64,000 bases of DNA from Metarhizium brunneum (GCF_013426205.1 NC_089422.1:2418001-2482000); one strand, 5' to 3'. Counted from the first letter of the stretch, positions 35,408 to 47,677 are shown. A program made the numbers and translations. Notes: generated by a model from the sequence alone, not told the origin.

Positions 35408-38164
35408 ATGCCCCAGTCTGAAAGCAACTCGGAACCGAGTTTCCAACAGAAAACCGTTGTATTCCCTCCGAGCCCCCCCAGCACCGTGGGGAGATCTCGG
35501 AGGTGTAGTGCGGATGGCAATTCCAACGATATCACTTTCCCTGTATCGCCTACCATAGCAAATAACGACGCCCTCATCTATCCTCTCCCCCCAACAAATT
35601 CGGAAAAATCAGTTCGACCAGAGGATCTCAAAACGCCGGACAGCCACGTTGAAAGAGACGCTCGACTGATTCGACTAACCGGAACACATCCCTTCAATTG
35701 CGAGCCTCCCCTGCGCGACTTATATGATGAAGGGTTTTTAACTAGTGAGGACCTTCACTATGTTAGAAACCATGGGCCAGTACCTCGATGTGACGATGGT
35801 GACATGGATCAGTGGACATTCACCGTCGATGGCCTTGTTGAGAATCCATTTACTCTTAGCGTCAGGGAGCTCATCGCATCTTATGAGCAGGTGACATATC
35901 CCATCACTCTTGTCTGCGCGGGCAATCGCCGCAAGGAGCAGAATGTGGTCCGCAAGTCAAAGGGTTTCTCATGGGGCTCAGCCGGTCTCTCAACAGCTCT
36001 GTGGACTGGTGTTGCCCTTGGCGATCTGATAGCCAAGGCAAAACCGAGGAGAGGTGCGAGATATGTATGTTTCGAGGGAGCTGATAAACTGCCAAACGGC
36101 TACTATGGGACGTCTGTTAAGCTCAATTGGTGCCTAGATCCAAACAGAGGTATTATGGTTGCTCATAAAATGAACGGTTGTGTTCTGCACCCTGATCACG
36201 GCAAGCCTGTTCGGGTCGTTATCCCTGGACAAATCGGAGGCCGTAGTGTCAAATGGCTGAAGAGGATAACAGTCACCGAGAAACCAAGCGATAACTGGTA
36301 CCACATCTATGACAATAGAGTTCTGCCAACTATGGTGACACCCGAGGCAAGTGCCGACCTGCCAGATACATGGAAAGACGAGCGGTATGCCATATACGAC
36401 CTTAACACCAATAGCGTCATCTGTTACCCGGCACATAATGAAACACTTTTACTAAATGGCGACTCGAGCACTTATAAAGTCCGGGGATACGCGTATGGTG
36501 GTGGGGGTAAACGGATTACTCGGATCGAGGTTACTTTGGACAAGGGCAAGACTTGGAGATTGGCCAATATTGATTACCCCGAGGACCGATATCGCCTTGC
36601 TCCCGACGGAGAAAGACTATATGGCGGAAGAGTTGACATGTGGTGGCGGGAGACATCGTTTTGTTGGTGTTTCTGGGAACTCGACATTGACATCGGAGAT
36701 CTCAAAACAACAACGGACATCATGGTCAGAGCAATGGACGAAAGCCTCATGGTACAGCCCAGAGACATGTATTGGAGTGTTTTGGGTATGATGAACAACC
36801 CTTGGTTCAGGGTTGTCGTCCATGACATCGGCCACGCATTACAGTTTGAGCACCCTACGCAACCTGCTTTGATTCCCGGTGGGTGGATGGAGCGGATCAA
36901 GAAGGCAGGAGGCAATCTCACAAATGGCTCGTGGGGTGAAAAGCTGGCTGGCCAAACTGAAGATGTGATGGGACAAGAACCAGAACAGGATGTATGCATG
37001 ACTAACCCCAGAGCTGACCGTCTGGTTACCATGTGTGAATTGAAATCCCACAGTGGTGAACAGGAACCTTGGTTCATTGTTGATGGACAGGTATACGACG
37101 GAACACCGTTTTTGGAGGGTCATCCCGGTGGCTCTGCATCTATATTTGGAGCTGCTGGACAAGATGTCACGGAGGAATTTGTCACAATTCGTAAGAATAG
37201 CCTCCCAATAAAGACGTGCTCCGTCCTGCTGTTAGTATGCTGTCTATGCTAACTGCGGCTCCATTCAGACAGTGAAAACGCCAAAGCTATGATGCCTGCG
37301 TATCATATTGGAAAACTCGACGAAGATGCACTAGCGCAACTGTCCGGCGAGACTAATGAATGCGATCCCAGTCGAAGCGTGTTTCTTGACAGCAAAGTCT
37401 GGACAAAAGCAACCCTGCAGGAAAAGATCAGCGTTTCTTCAGACTCCAAGATCTTCAGATTCAAGCTAGATCACGCCGAGCAAGAAGTCGGATTGCCTGT
37501 TGGGCAGCACCTGATGATGAGGCTGCGCGACCCGGTAACTCGAGAGTCAATCATCCGGGCTTATACTCCAATTTCCGAAGGTACAGACCGAGGATGGCTC
37601 GATGTTTTGATCAAAATCTACCACGGCACTCCGGAACGTAGAGGTGGCAAGATGACACAGGCACTTGATTCTATTCCAGTGGGACACTTTGTTGATTTCA
37701 AGGGACCAGTGGGAAAATTCGAGTATCTTGGAAGGGGCCTCTGTTCCATATCTGGGAAACCTCGCCATGTATCCAGGTTTAACATGATATGTGGCGGGTC
37801 GGGCATCACGCCGATATTTCAAGTCTTTCGAGCCATGATAAAGGGTGCCGATGACCCCACCGAGTGCGTTATTTTAGACGGAAATCGTGTTGAGGAAGAC
37901 ATCTTGTGTAGACTGGAGCTTGACCAAATGGCATCAAGCGCGAAGCATAGGTGTAGCCTGCTCCATTGCCTCAGTCGTCCGTCTTCTACATGGGAAGGAC
38001 GGACTGGCCGAATTGACAAGGACCTGATTTCAAGCGAAATCGGATCGCCAAGGCTCGACAAAGACGATATAGTTCTGGTCTGTGGCCCGGAACAAATGGA
38101 AAAGGGTGTCTGCGAAACACTGAGGGTTCTGGGATGGCCGGATGAGAATATTGTGGTATTCTGA
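35408..38164 (+). CDS. niaD: assimilatory nitrate reductase [NADPH]
   Basis: Reduces nitrate to nitrite in the cytosol with NADPH as donor. Exons 35408-37190 and 37269-38164 give 892 residues. Order: a Ser/Pro-rich leader, a molybdopterin domain with the Mo-ligand cysteine C170 in LVCAGNRRKEQNVV, a dimerisation domain, a cytochrome b5 domain with the heme ligands H572 (EGHPGG) and H595 (TIHSENA), then an FAD domain (RAYTPIS) and an NAD(P)H domain (CGGSGITPIFQV, CGPEQMEKGV). The single 78-nt intron splits the codon of H595. Upstream lie GATA sites and a NIT4-like octamer. Nitrite reductase and nitrate transporter genes, clustered with niaD in some Aspergillus species, are not adjacent here. 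Confidence 0.97.
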
Positions 38165-38260
38165 GTAAAGTAACCCTAGGCAAAAGGATCACCTTCGTCT
38201 CAAGCACTTTTCTTCCCAAGGACTAGGAACCTAGTAGCCAAGTGGTTGTATTGATGCTAT

Positions 38261-38598
38261 TTAGCAAGTACTCCGGGCCTGTGGACCTGAACAAAAAGAA
38301 AGAAAGAAAGAAAGAAAGAAAGAATTGGTATACCTTTCACAGCACCCCGACCATGTTCTTCTTTTATATCTAGAATAAACTTTTCGTCAATCGTATCTCC
38401 AAGAGGCACCGCCGAACCTGAGCTTCCACGCGTTTCGATTAAACTATTCCATCTTTGAATAGCCTCTTTGCATACTTGCTCGCCAAGTTTTATTCTCTTC
38501 TCGTAACTCTGAGGCGAATTCAGGAGGCTAGTCAAGCATTCGATTGCAAAATATAGAGCATTGCCGCCCAACAGTATGTAACGTCCTGCCCGTCGTTT
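38261..38598 (-). CDS. doubtful orphan gene fragment with a microsatellite intron
   Basis: A minus-strand frame (about 38598-38334, roughly 88 codons) begins right after a CTAG acceptor-like site. It contains NALYFAIECLTSLLNSPQ and EKFILDIKEEHGRGAVK, which look protein-like. A 47-nt intron (38333-38287, donor GTATAC, acceptor TTCAG) with GAAA repeats as its polypyrimidine tract joins it to a last exon ending at 38261. I found no convincing first exon or ATG, and I do not recognise the family. It may be the remnant of a gene, a short lineage-specific gene, or chance. Confidence 0.3.
38291..38324. repeat. (GAAA)n microsatellite
   Basis: About seven GAAA units in a row preceded by a short A-run. 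It lies 130 bp after the niaD stop. Confidence 0.9.
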
Positions 38599-39307
38599 CT
38601 AGTTGAGCTTCGTCATGAAGACTCAGCCACATAGACCGCAGATAGACCACTGGTATTTAGTGCATGCATCATTCCCAATAAATAAAGGAGCCTGGTCCGG
38701 ACACATGTCCTACATTTGAAGAGCATGACGAGTTCTGCCGCGGACGTGGCTATTCAAGCAAAGAAGACCGGATGATAGGTTCAGCTGCTGAAATCTAGAT
38801 GCTCTGTGACGAGATATTCACATTGTATAATCGAAATATATCATGGCCAGTCTTGTGCGAGCCCGGTTGAGTACAATCGCAAGAAGGTTCGAATGTCGAG
38901 TTGGCCAACGCGGGATGCCGGAACGATGAATGCCCAGCGTCATCTCGAATCAGTAGCACCAGAGAGTATACTCATGTGGAACCTTGCATGTGTACTCCGT
39001 AAAGTGGTCGGCATCTAGGCATCCAACTCGTTTGCAGCTTTCTCAAAAATCGCAGTGAACCGCCACGCTCTGCCTACTTGAAGTTTGTTGCATGGATGAT
39101 GGGGACAACACACCTGGGCACTACTCCGCAGTCGTGACTCGTAACATTGAAGGTCTGGAAGAAGCCCTTCCGTGGTGGCTGTTATTCGTCTGGTAGTATT
39201 GATTCAATACCTGCCTGCGTGTAGCATTGTCAAAGGCATGCATGCTAACCAGGGCCAATCTCAGCCCATCCATCCAACCCACCCATATAAGGCATATCAC
39301 CACAAAG

Positions 39308-42300
39308 TTATCCATCCTGCCTCTCGCTTTTCATCGTGCCTATTTTCGTTCTTGCTTGGCCTCTAGAGGGTACAGGCTGAGCTGGTATAACAGTCTCGAA
39401 GCCCACTGGGTTAAATTCTTCCGGCCCCATTGGAAGCTGATCGACGTCAATTTCCATATTCAGCAGACTCCTGATCACAACACGGCACCCGGCCTTGCTC
39501 ATTACTTCGTTGGATTCTTTACACATGACCGATGCCACGCATTCAACACAGCCACGCTGGCATTGGCACTCTTCAACGCGCCGCAGCGCCATGTTCAGCA
39601 AATGATCTATGTGATCAAATGCTTTGGTGCTGATGCCCGATCCGCTAGCACCACCTTTTGCGTCATAAAATGTCAGTCTTGCAGGCCGCTTTCTTTGCGA
39701 TTCCTTCTTGGAGAATTCCTTCAGCGCCACTTTACACTCAGTCCTGACGTCTTCTGGCATGCTAATGACAAATGTAGGAAGTAAGCTCATGACTGCATGT
39801 TCTGCGGCATGGATCGCCGCGGCCGAATTCAGACGTCGGTCTTGAAGAATGTCCAGTGCTGTTCTTGGAACATCCAACCACATGCCCTTGCTGTACCGGA
39901 TAACTGGCGGGTTGTCGACTTGGACGGCATCCAGAACTCGCCCCTTCCTGTCCACTTTGAAATACCCAAACACATTTTGCTGAATCTTAATTGTTCCATA
40001 GTAAGCCTGGGATAAGGAACATGGGATCTTCCGAATCGCCTCTGTCTCTGTTGGGTCAATATCTGTGAAGTCTCGCTGGGTAGTTGTCCAGTCCACCTTC
40101 ACCTTTTCTACCTTGGCCATTTGTCTGTCGGGGAGAAAGTCTCGCACAAGGTACGTATTGCCCTGGTGAAGAAATATGGCTCCATCATATATGGTGAATG
40201 TAGCTCTTGACGCTTCTAGCTCCTCTAATACGGTGTTCAGACCATTTGTAATGTCGATAATGGCAAAATGCTCGTCTTCTGTGTCCCGTATTGCGACATA
40301 GCGAGATGGCTGAGGTCGAAATCGATCATGGCAATGATAGTAACCCATCTCATCCTGAATCAAGCGGGTCCTGCAAACGTCGGAAATATCAGCTCCAAAA
40401 TATTGAGCATCTTGCTCAGGTCTAATTGGCAATTCGTATGCCGCACATTGGACATGCCCTTCCCGAACTAGCATGTTGCTAAGATCGACCTGAAGTTCGC
40501 AGTTAGGTTTAGTAAACAACTCATCTGGATTTTGCATGTAATGTTGGTCTGTCGCGAATCCATCCCCAACAAGAATAGACAAGGAGTCCTTGTTACGCCG
40601 CCCCGCGCGGCCACTCTGTTGACGCAAATTTGCAATTGTATAAGGAAACCCCCAACTCATGACAGAGTCAAGAGTGCCAATGTCGATGCCCAATTCCAGT
40701 GCTGTAGTCGAGACAATTCCTAGCAATTTGCCCTCAAACATTTCAGATTCGATACGGCGGCGATCTGCGGCGGTATAACCACCTCGGTAGCCCATAACTA
40801 GATTTATACACTCTGGTCGACCGAGAGACTCTAGTTCTTGCTTAATGGCATTAACCAAGATCTCACACTGGGCTCGAACCCGACAAAACGCTATGATTCG
40901 GACACCTCTCAGCAGGAGGGCGCAGAAAAGTCTGGCACATTCAAGCTTCGCATTCCCACGGCCGCTCGCGGGGTCACCCGGATCCTTGTATGGTGTATTC
41001 CAACACAAGAATTCCTTGCGTCCCGAAGGGGATCCGTCATAATCAATCAACGCCACATTTTTAACCCCGAATATCGTTTCGAAGTGCTCCTTCGGGTTGG
41101 CAACAGTTGCAGAACAAGAGATGAAGCGGACTCGCCGGTTTCCCACTGCAGCGCAAATGCGTCTTAGTCTTCTCATGATGAAAGCAACATGTGAACCGAG
41201 CTGCCCGTTGTAATAGTGAAGTTCGTCAACTGGATACAATGTCAAATTAGTGAGTGATAATGCAGAGGGATAGGCAGGCTTCTACAGACCTACTACGTAT
41301 TTCAAATGTTTCAGGAAAGTTCTCCAACGTTCTTCCTGTGGCAATATTGTGACATGAAGCATGTCAGGATTCGTGAATATAACCCTGGCTTCTTCACGAA
41401 TCGCAGTGCGTTCGCTCATTGGCGTATCACCGTCGAAGGTTTCAACGACTGTGGCTTCAAGGCCAGGCATGTAGACCATCATTTCCTTCAAACTCCGCTT
41501 CTGGTCCTGCGCTAATGCCTTTGTCGGGAAAATGTACATGGCTCTGGAATTGTAGTCTTTTTCAAGTGCGTATAGGACAGGGAGCTGGTATATCAAAGAC
41601 TTGCCCGAGCTGGTCGATGTTGCCACGACGACACTTTTGCCCTCGTGGAGGTGGTTTAGGGCCTCCGCTTGGTGAGCATAGAAGCGCGTGATACCTTTGG
41701 CATTATACAGCGCGTTGACAAGATCTTGAGTCAACAGGAAACCAAGATCACCATAAATAGCCTCTTGAGGCTCGAAAACCCTATGGCCGTCCGGTACGAT
41801 TTGCCCTGTATACCAAGAGCTTTCTTTCAGCTCTTGCACAATCTCTGGTATCGATTTACGCTCCTTCGGGATATTCCCCGGTATTGTACTTGGTCTTGAC
41901 TCTGCTGCGACATCGTTCGTTGGAGATGGTTTCGGGATGAAAGCCTGCGCCTGCTCCCTGAGAGTTACATCAGGATCCAGTCCATCTTGCACACACTTGT
42001 TCAGAAATAGATTTATAGCATTTTTGAACTTCTGGTTTCTCCTCTCAATTAGCTGAGCCATCTGTTTCTGACCGTATATCGGCATCTTCAGCTGCTCGTC
42101 GCGAAGCTTGCGGTTTGGCCGCACAGGTTCGCCCGTCTTCTTGTCTTGCACCTCGCGTTTTAGGTCTCCGTCGACGAACTCAAAGAATAGCACCTCTCGG
42201 CTACCATTACCGGTTTTACTGCGGCTGTGATCATCCAGGCTCTCGTTTCCCGTCCATCCGCCTACGGATGCATCATGCGCGGGAGCTTGCGAGCGAGAGG

Positions 42301-42802
42301 ATTTCGAGGGCTTAAACGTATCATCTCTTTCTGAGCCCTTAATATCAAGCTGTAACATGAGCTCATCCACGTAAGTAAAATTGATACCCTCGGGTCGCAA
42401 GGCAACTACTAATGCCACCTCTTCCTCCATCAGTGGTCGCTTAATGTGAGTTTCGACTGTCGGCTTTATGTTTTCAAACGTTGTTGCAAGATGTTTCCGG
42501 CTGCAACAAAATGTAAAGACTAGATTCAAAGCCTTATGAGTCTCTTCTAACACTTTGAACGCATCAGGCCATTCTATAACACAGCTTGTACACCGAGACG
42601 GTGCCTTCTTCACAGTCAGTTTAGTCCCTCCACCTAATTCAGGCTGGTTTTCTTCCTGGTCAGCAGATTTCCCAAGTACATCCTTTCCATGCTGTACCAA
42701 GCAGAGACTCTGTTGCTCATTGAGGGAGCGTTTGCGCTTCTTATCAGGATGGCTATGGTGATCATCAGCCTGCTGATCATTGAGATCAGAATCAGGCTTC
42801 AT
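39308..42802 (-). CDS. HRQ1: RecQ4-related 3'-5' DNA helicase Hrq1
   Basis: Superfamily-2 helicase related to RecQL4 and linked to interstrand-crosslink repair and genome stability. Two exons, 42802-41290 and 41229-39308, give 1144 residues. Residues about 1-330 are a charged, low-similarity region. Motor motifs follow: VVATSTSSGKSLIY (Walker A, about 392), a DELH box in VVVDELHYYNG (about 506) formed across the intron, FISCSATVANP (motif III), and GYTAADRRRIESEMF to QQSGRAGRR (motifs V/VI). The C-terminal domain carries a cysteine cluster (CQCQRGCVECVASVMC) typical of this family and likely to bind zinc. The intron is 60 nt. The length matches fungal Hrq1. Confidence 0.93.
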
Positions 42803-43290
42803 CGCAAATCAGCAACCAGGAAAATATTACTTTAAAGGTCGTTAAGTATCCATACAGTCGTGCAGAGCAATTTTGCTAAACGTGTAGACCGTACCTGAAT
42901 CGAAAACTGTTTAAGCCGGGCGTGAGTGGGCTTTCGTGGTAGCAACGCGTAGTCACGTGCGTGGTGTCACAGACGATGCGTGGGTGATAGGTGACTTGAC
43001 ATTCACGGATCTTGTAAACAATGTTGAGTACATTTGTCAGTTCTTTGTATTGCGTCTGTATCCTTTAATGCCTGGCTATTTAAATAAACGCCTTCTGAAG
43101 CCTCTAAATCACCCTTTTCTTTTATTGATAACCTTCATACTCATACATGTTGTCGTCAAGCCCCTTTCGTAAACAGACCTCTGTTGCAACGGTACCTTGC
43201 GCTACATGTCCGTCAGCAGATCATCAATTAGTGCACAGTCGGATTGAACCCTCACATGTGCAAGTTAATTGACACACCAGAAGCATGCGG
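42803..43290. other. HRQ1 upstream / Yrb2-like downstream spacer
   Basis: 488 bp between two minus-strand genes. A short TATTTAAATAAACG segment is seen near 43076-43092. No gene or repeat is supported. Confidence 0.55.
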
Positions 43291-44968
43291 CTAGTTCCCT
43301 CGTAGTTCCCTTTGTATGGCACCAACTTCATTTAAAAAAAGTTTTGAATTGACTGCAGACATCTGTAACTCAATCAGTACCTTCTGCACCAACCGAAAAA
43401 GTGTATAGCTGAAAAGATCTCACCCTGATTGTGATGCTCACTGGTTTCGTTTCTGCTCCTTCGAAAGCGGTGAATAGGATACCAACAGACTTCAAAGAAG
43501 CTTTCTCTTGAAATTCCATAGCGGGGAGAATTGCAGTGTTTAGTATGACTCGATGGGTTTGGTCTTGACGCAAGATAAGACGAGCAACTTTGGGACCTGC
43601 AGAGTCGCTATCAGCAGAGTCACCATTTGTTTCTAGACCTGACGCGTCGAAGCTGCCCGGAATCACAGCACCATCGTCGTCAAACTCAACGCTTGCATGA
43701 GGGACATTAATTTTCAACATGCCAGCTCCCCGCTCTTTCCAGCCTTCTTTCTTGTCCAGACAAAACATCTTTGCTCGTACAGACACAACAGTAACCTCAC
43801 CAGCCTCGCCATCATCAACCGCAACTGTTATGGTAATCCAGTCAGTAGGAAGTCAAATACAATAGCAAACCAAGACCAAGAAAGGTCAACGTACTCTTGT
43901 GGAGCTTAGGCCGTTTCTTCTCATCTGCATCTTTCTCTGGCGATGCGCCTCGTTCTTGATCGTCAGGTTGACTCTCATCATCCCCTTCCTCGTTATCATT
44001 ATCATCGTCGTCATCCGCATCGCTTTCCGGTGCTCCAAAGGGCTTTGCTGCTTTCTCGCTCTGGAGGGGCTTTGTACCAGCAGCGCCGAAACTGCCCAAT
44101 GGCTTAATTCCTGACAACCCGGAGCCGAATTTACTGCTTCCAACTCCATTGGTTCCTGAGCCGAGTCCTGCAAAGGGCGAAAGGCCTGAATTCGAAGCGA
44201 ACGACAACTTCGGGGCATTTCCGGCTTGCCCTTTGTTTACACTTGTCCCGCTTGTTTCTGAGCTAGATACAGGCTTCACCGACGCAAAAGACGATAGAGT
44301 TGGCTTATTTGAAGCGAACCCGCCACCTTGGGATGATCCCAAAGCTGCGAAGCCTGAAGAGCTTGATGCCAGTTTGCCAAATGCCGACTCCGCAAATGTA
44401 CTATTAGAGCTTTCCTTCGTCGGCTGAGTAGGCATTTTGCTATTATTTTGAGTTGATTGATCTACTTCCTCTGTGCCTGATGGAGGATGCTGCATCAAGG
44501 CAAATTGACCTTACGTCAGTCTAAGTTATTTGAGTGGCTGGGAGTTATGTCTTTTGGTTGTAACAGTAAGCTTGGACGTACCGACACTATATCAACAGGC
44601 TCTTCATCACGATGCCTCTTCTTTTGCGGCTCAAGCCGCATGGCTCTGTCTTTAGCAGAGTCAGTAGATGTGACACTCGTAGCGTCGTTGTCTTGCGAAT
44701 CTTGCTCCCCATCTAGCTGGTCATGGGCACGCTTCTTCTTAGGCGAGGAGACCTGCTCCTTCAACTCATCAATCTTCTCATCCGATATGCCAACGGAAGG
44801 CGTTTCTGGGCGGTTGTCATCGGTAGCAGTTGTTTTGCCAGGTTGGTCAGAGATGGATGACTGCTTAAGCTCACGTCTAGTAGCGCGCGTCTCAGCATCT
44901 TCGGTAGTTTCGACATGCGTGGGTTCATTCTTGGGGCTGAATCCTGCTCCTTGTACATCGTCGGCCAT
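43291..44968 (-). CDS. Ran-binding protein, Yrb2/RanBP3 type
   Basis: Nuclear Ran-GTP-binding cofactor of Crm1-dependent export. Exons 44968-44582, 44489-43895, 43824-43424 and 43362-43291 give 484 residues. The N-terminal half is charged with a basic patch (SPKKKRAHD, EPQKKRHRDE) that could be a nuclear signal. A central Ser/Gly-rich segment has FG-like repeats (AFGKLASS, GSGTNG, SSKFGSG, LGSFG). The acidic run DADDDDDNDNEEGDDE follows, and then the Ran-binding domain (VRAKMFCLDKKEGWKERGAG, VARLILRQDQTHRVILNTAI). The last 72-nt exon was chosen because it supplies a closing helix (KLFLNEVGAIQRELRGN) in phase, so its exact boundaries are less sure. Confidence 0.88.
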
Positions 44969-46058
44969 GACGGGTGAGTGGTGGCGGTGTGCTAAGAGTG
45001 ATAGTTGACGGAGTGAGAAGTGCGCAAATTGCGCAGTTTCATTAGGCTAGGCGCAGAGACTCGGATAGGAACAACTTGGTAGAGACTAAAAAGGCTGTTA
45101 CAAGATCAGCGGCCGTAGGTTTGCCGTCTAATGGGAGCAAAGTAGCTATTTTATTGCCCTCTGAAGAAAGATCGGCAGATTATGCGCGTAAAACAGTCTC
45201 TTTGCTGTCAGGATCTTTGGTTGCGTAGACTGAACAGACCCCAGCAGGAGAGGGGAAAAGAGGCGAAGGCTGCCTAAATGGTGTCAGAGCCCCGTCGTTC
45301 CTTGATTCAGTGGGAGTTCTCAATCGGTCGGTCGCTGCTGGTGTATTTAATTCGACGACGGCAGGTTGCGGTCTGCACACATACGAGCATGGAGTTCCTG
45401 GTCGTCACCACCACGCTCACGCGTGGGACATTTGAATGTGGGAGGCTGCTGTTTGCTGGTCCAATCACTGTGGCTCCTCGTCTTAGCGTGCTAGAAAAGC
45501 CATACGGCCCCCTTTCACCGCCCACTCACTACTATTTCAGGTGAGGGGTCAAATGGTCACCAGGGCCAAGTCGGCTGGCGTTCGGTCTGTGCTATTAATT
45601 ATCAAATTACGAGACATGTGGTCCTTCCAATGATTTTAGAGAATCAGGCATTAGACTTGGACTTCCATATCACGATGGAAGCGCTTCAACAATTTCACTT
45701 GGTCAGCGTTCTGCATCATTCATAGATTACTTGGCGATGCTGACACTGATTTGGGCACAAGCTCTTGAATACCAAGCTCTAAGTGCACCTGACTTGATGT
45801 CGTCACCATTTTACTTTGATTAGCGGACATACAAACATCATATCATAAAATGAGACCATGCACATTAACCGTTTGAAGTCTGTGAATATCCAGACTTCTA
45901 ATAAACGACCAATAAAGTACAAAAATGTGAAAGCATTGAACAAAACTCCCTGAAACAGTCTCCAGCTCTTCGGTCCGCAGCACTACATCCAGCACATTGA
46001 AGTGTCACCAGACTCACCACCTCTTAGGCATTGTTCCTGGTCTTCATAGCGGAATGAC
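44969..46058. other. intergenic, Yrb2-like promoter side
   Basis: 1090 bp between two minus-strand genes. Frames at 45180-45544 overlap on opposite strands without protein-like character. Nothing else is seen. Confidence 0.55.
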
Positions 46059-47136
46059 TCAGCTAATAAAGCACAAGCATCCGAGACCTATATAGAAGAT
46101 AAACAACGGGTATACCGCAATGGCAACTCGGTTTTTGACGACGCCGCTGCCTCCTAAGATGCTCACGCCAGCTGCAAGTGACCATGCAACCAAAACAATG
46201 TACACGGGTATCCGTGGAATCCAGTGTAATCCCAATGCCGAAAGCAGCCCAGCAATGACAAGAGGGAACAAGGTGTAGCCAATGATGCAGACACTCTGAG
46301 CAAAGGAGCTGAATAGTAGTTAGCTACATAGCAATCTTTTGGCTTAGTAAGTCAAGGGAAAGGAAGTATGCTCATAAACGTACATGTTACCGCCTAATAA
46401 TTTGATCTGCAGAGTAACTACAGCTTCGCCGAGCCAGATCATGGCGAAGACTCCGCTAAAGACAGTATCCTTTTGCTCAGCTCGGGCCGCAATGCTAAGC
46501 AATAGACTCAAAAGTAAGCAAAAGATGAGCGGGCCCCAAAGGTCCCAGTCACGAAGTCCCGGGCTCATGTTACTTTGCAAAAGCGCTTCCGCATCCATCA
46601 TACGACTGGCCAGGCCTGTGAGTTCTTCTCTTGTCCCTGTGATGCCTGCCCCGCGGATATTAGAGTAGGCGCCTCGTAAACCACCTTCAGAATCAAACAT
46701 TGTGCCGCCCAGAAGATATCGAGGGTAAAGGACCTCTCTCAACTTGGCCCACACCGCAAGCAAGTCTCGGCGTACTGTTTCCCACACGGTCTCGTCTATA
46801 GTGTTCTGTGGCGCTCGTCTGTCTTCGCCCGGAATCGACGAGGTGAGGTAGCTTTCATTGAGAGGACGTGATGAGGTGGAGCCGATATTTCCTGAGAGAG
46901 GCTGCCGCGCAGACCGATTTTCAAGAGGGTCGTCAAAGTCATTCAAATCAGCTTCTGTTGTTAGCAACGTGTCGACTGTCGAAATTGGAGAATTGGTAGA
47001 TGGTATATTTTGGTTCTGCAAACGGCCAGGGGGGGGCTTGTTATCACCACAAGTACGTACCATCATCTGGGTCAATTAAATCATCATCCTCCAGGGAGGG
47101 ATGACTGTAGTTTCCTCTTGCGCTTGCGGAAGACAT
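46059..47136 (-). CDS. Yip1-domain Golgi membrane protein, YIP4/YIPF6 type
   Basis: Integral membrane protein of the Golgi that interacts with Rab GTPases. Exons 47136-47061, about 46975-46384 and 46308-46059 give 305 residues. The start is MSSASARGNYSHPSLEDDD, an acidic hydrophilic N-terminus. The Yip1 domain follows, with DLWGPLIFCLLLSLLLSIAA as the first membrane span, IWLGEAVVTLQIKLLGGN, QSVCIIGYTLFPLVIAGLLS and a last span IAVYPLFIFYIGLGCLCF, five spans in all. The first intron's acceptor is ambiguous: TTCGACAG before 46975 or AACAACAG before 46954. Both keep the frame. The promoter is shared with the divergent EED gene. Confidence 0.88.
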
Positions 47137-47473
47137 GTTGAGCGACCGTGGGTACTGAAGATGACGCGGGTAACGTAGTTGAACTCTCGTGCCCCTGACG
47201 GCGAGTGTCCTCCAACAGGGCAGTGTAATGCAACAGACAAAAGAGTGATTCTTGCCAGAGTAGTTCTGTTACTAGGAGGTCTCCCCGAGTTATATGATAC
47301 GGGATCACTGTGATTCCTTGAAGCTCAAGATTGGTATGAAGGGCGGGCGTTGCGCGATTCCACCAAGTGATGTGGCCAACTTCACTATGTGGCCATTGCT
47401 GACGTTGCTCAGAGCTTCCAAAAAAGATTGCTTGTCCCCCAGCCAATCAGACGTAACGCTGATCTAGGCCTGC

Positions 47474-47526
47474 CTACCTCTAAGTACTCAAATACCTATC
47501 TAGGTACCTAAGTACCTAGGTAAGCT
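47474..47526. repeat. ACCTAGGT-type short repeat cluster
   Basis: TACCTCTAAGTACTC, CCTATCTAGGTACC and TAAGTACCTAGGTAAGC in succession. Same family as the other clusters. Confidence 0.75.
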
Positions 47527-47540
47527 AGTGGTGCATGCTC

Positions 47541-47645
47541 ATGATGACAGTGCAGCTATCAAAAGACAGGTCCTAAATCATCACGGGCCGTTAAAAGTTT
47601 GGATAAATGAACAAAAAAATATCAGCTATATTACAATAGCTGATA
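47541..47645 (-). repeat. dispersed repeat family, copy C, with a hairpin
   Basis: In the minus orientation it carries TTTAGGACCTGTCTTTTGAT, continuing AGCT, matching the core of copy B at about 24 of 30 positions. The adjoining TATCAGCTAT (47620-47629) and ATAGCTGATA (47636-47645) form a perfect inverted repeat with a 6-nt loop. Confidence 0.55.
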
Positions 47646-47677
47646 GGTACTGAATATCTTCCTATTGTCCAGTACGG

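Larger units (their letters stand above)
38165..39307. other. intergenic spacer, niaD / HRQ1
   Basis: 1143 bp between two converging genes. It holds the doubtful minus-strand orphan at 38261-38598 and a (GAAA)n microsatellite. The rest (38600-39307) shows nothing recognisable. Confidence 0.5.

Noticed and set aside
35408..38164. Possible nitrate assimilation cluster
   Set aside because: Neighbours are NMD2 and HRQ1; no nitrite reductase or transporter is adjacent.
47084..47446. Minus-strand open frame of 120 codons overlapping the YIP4-like start
   Set aside because: Overlaps the first exon of the YIP4-like gene on the same strand in another frame and has no recognisable features.
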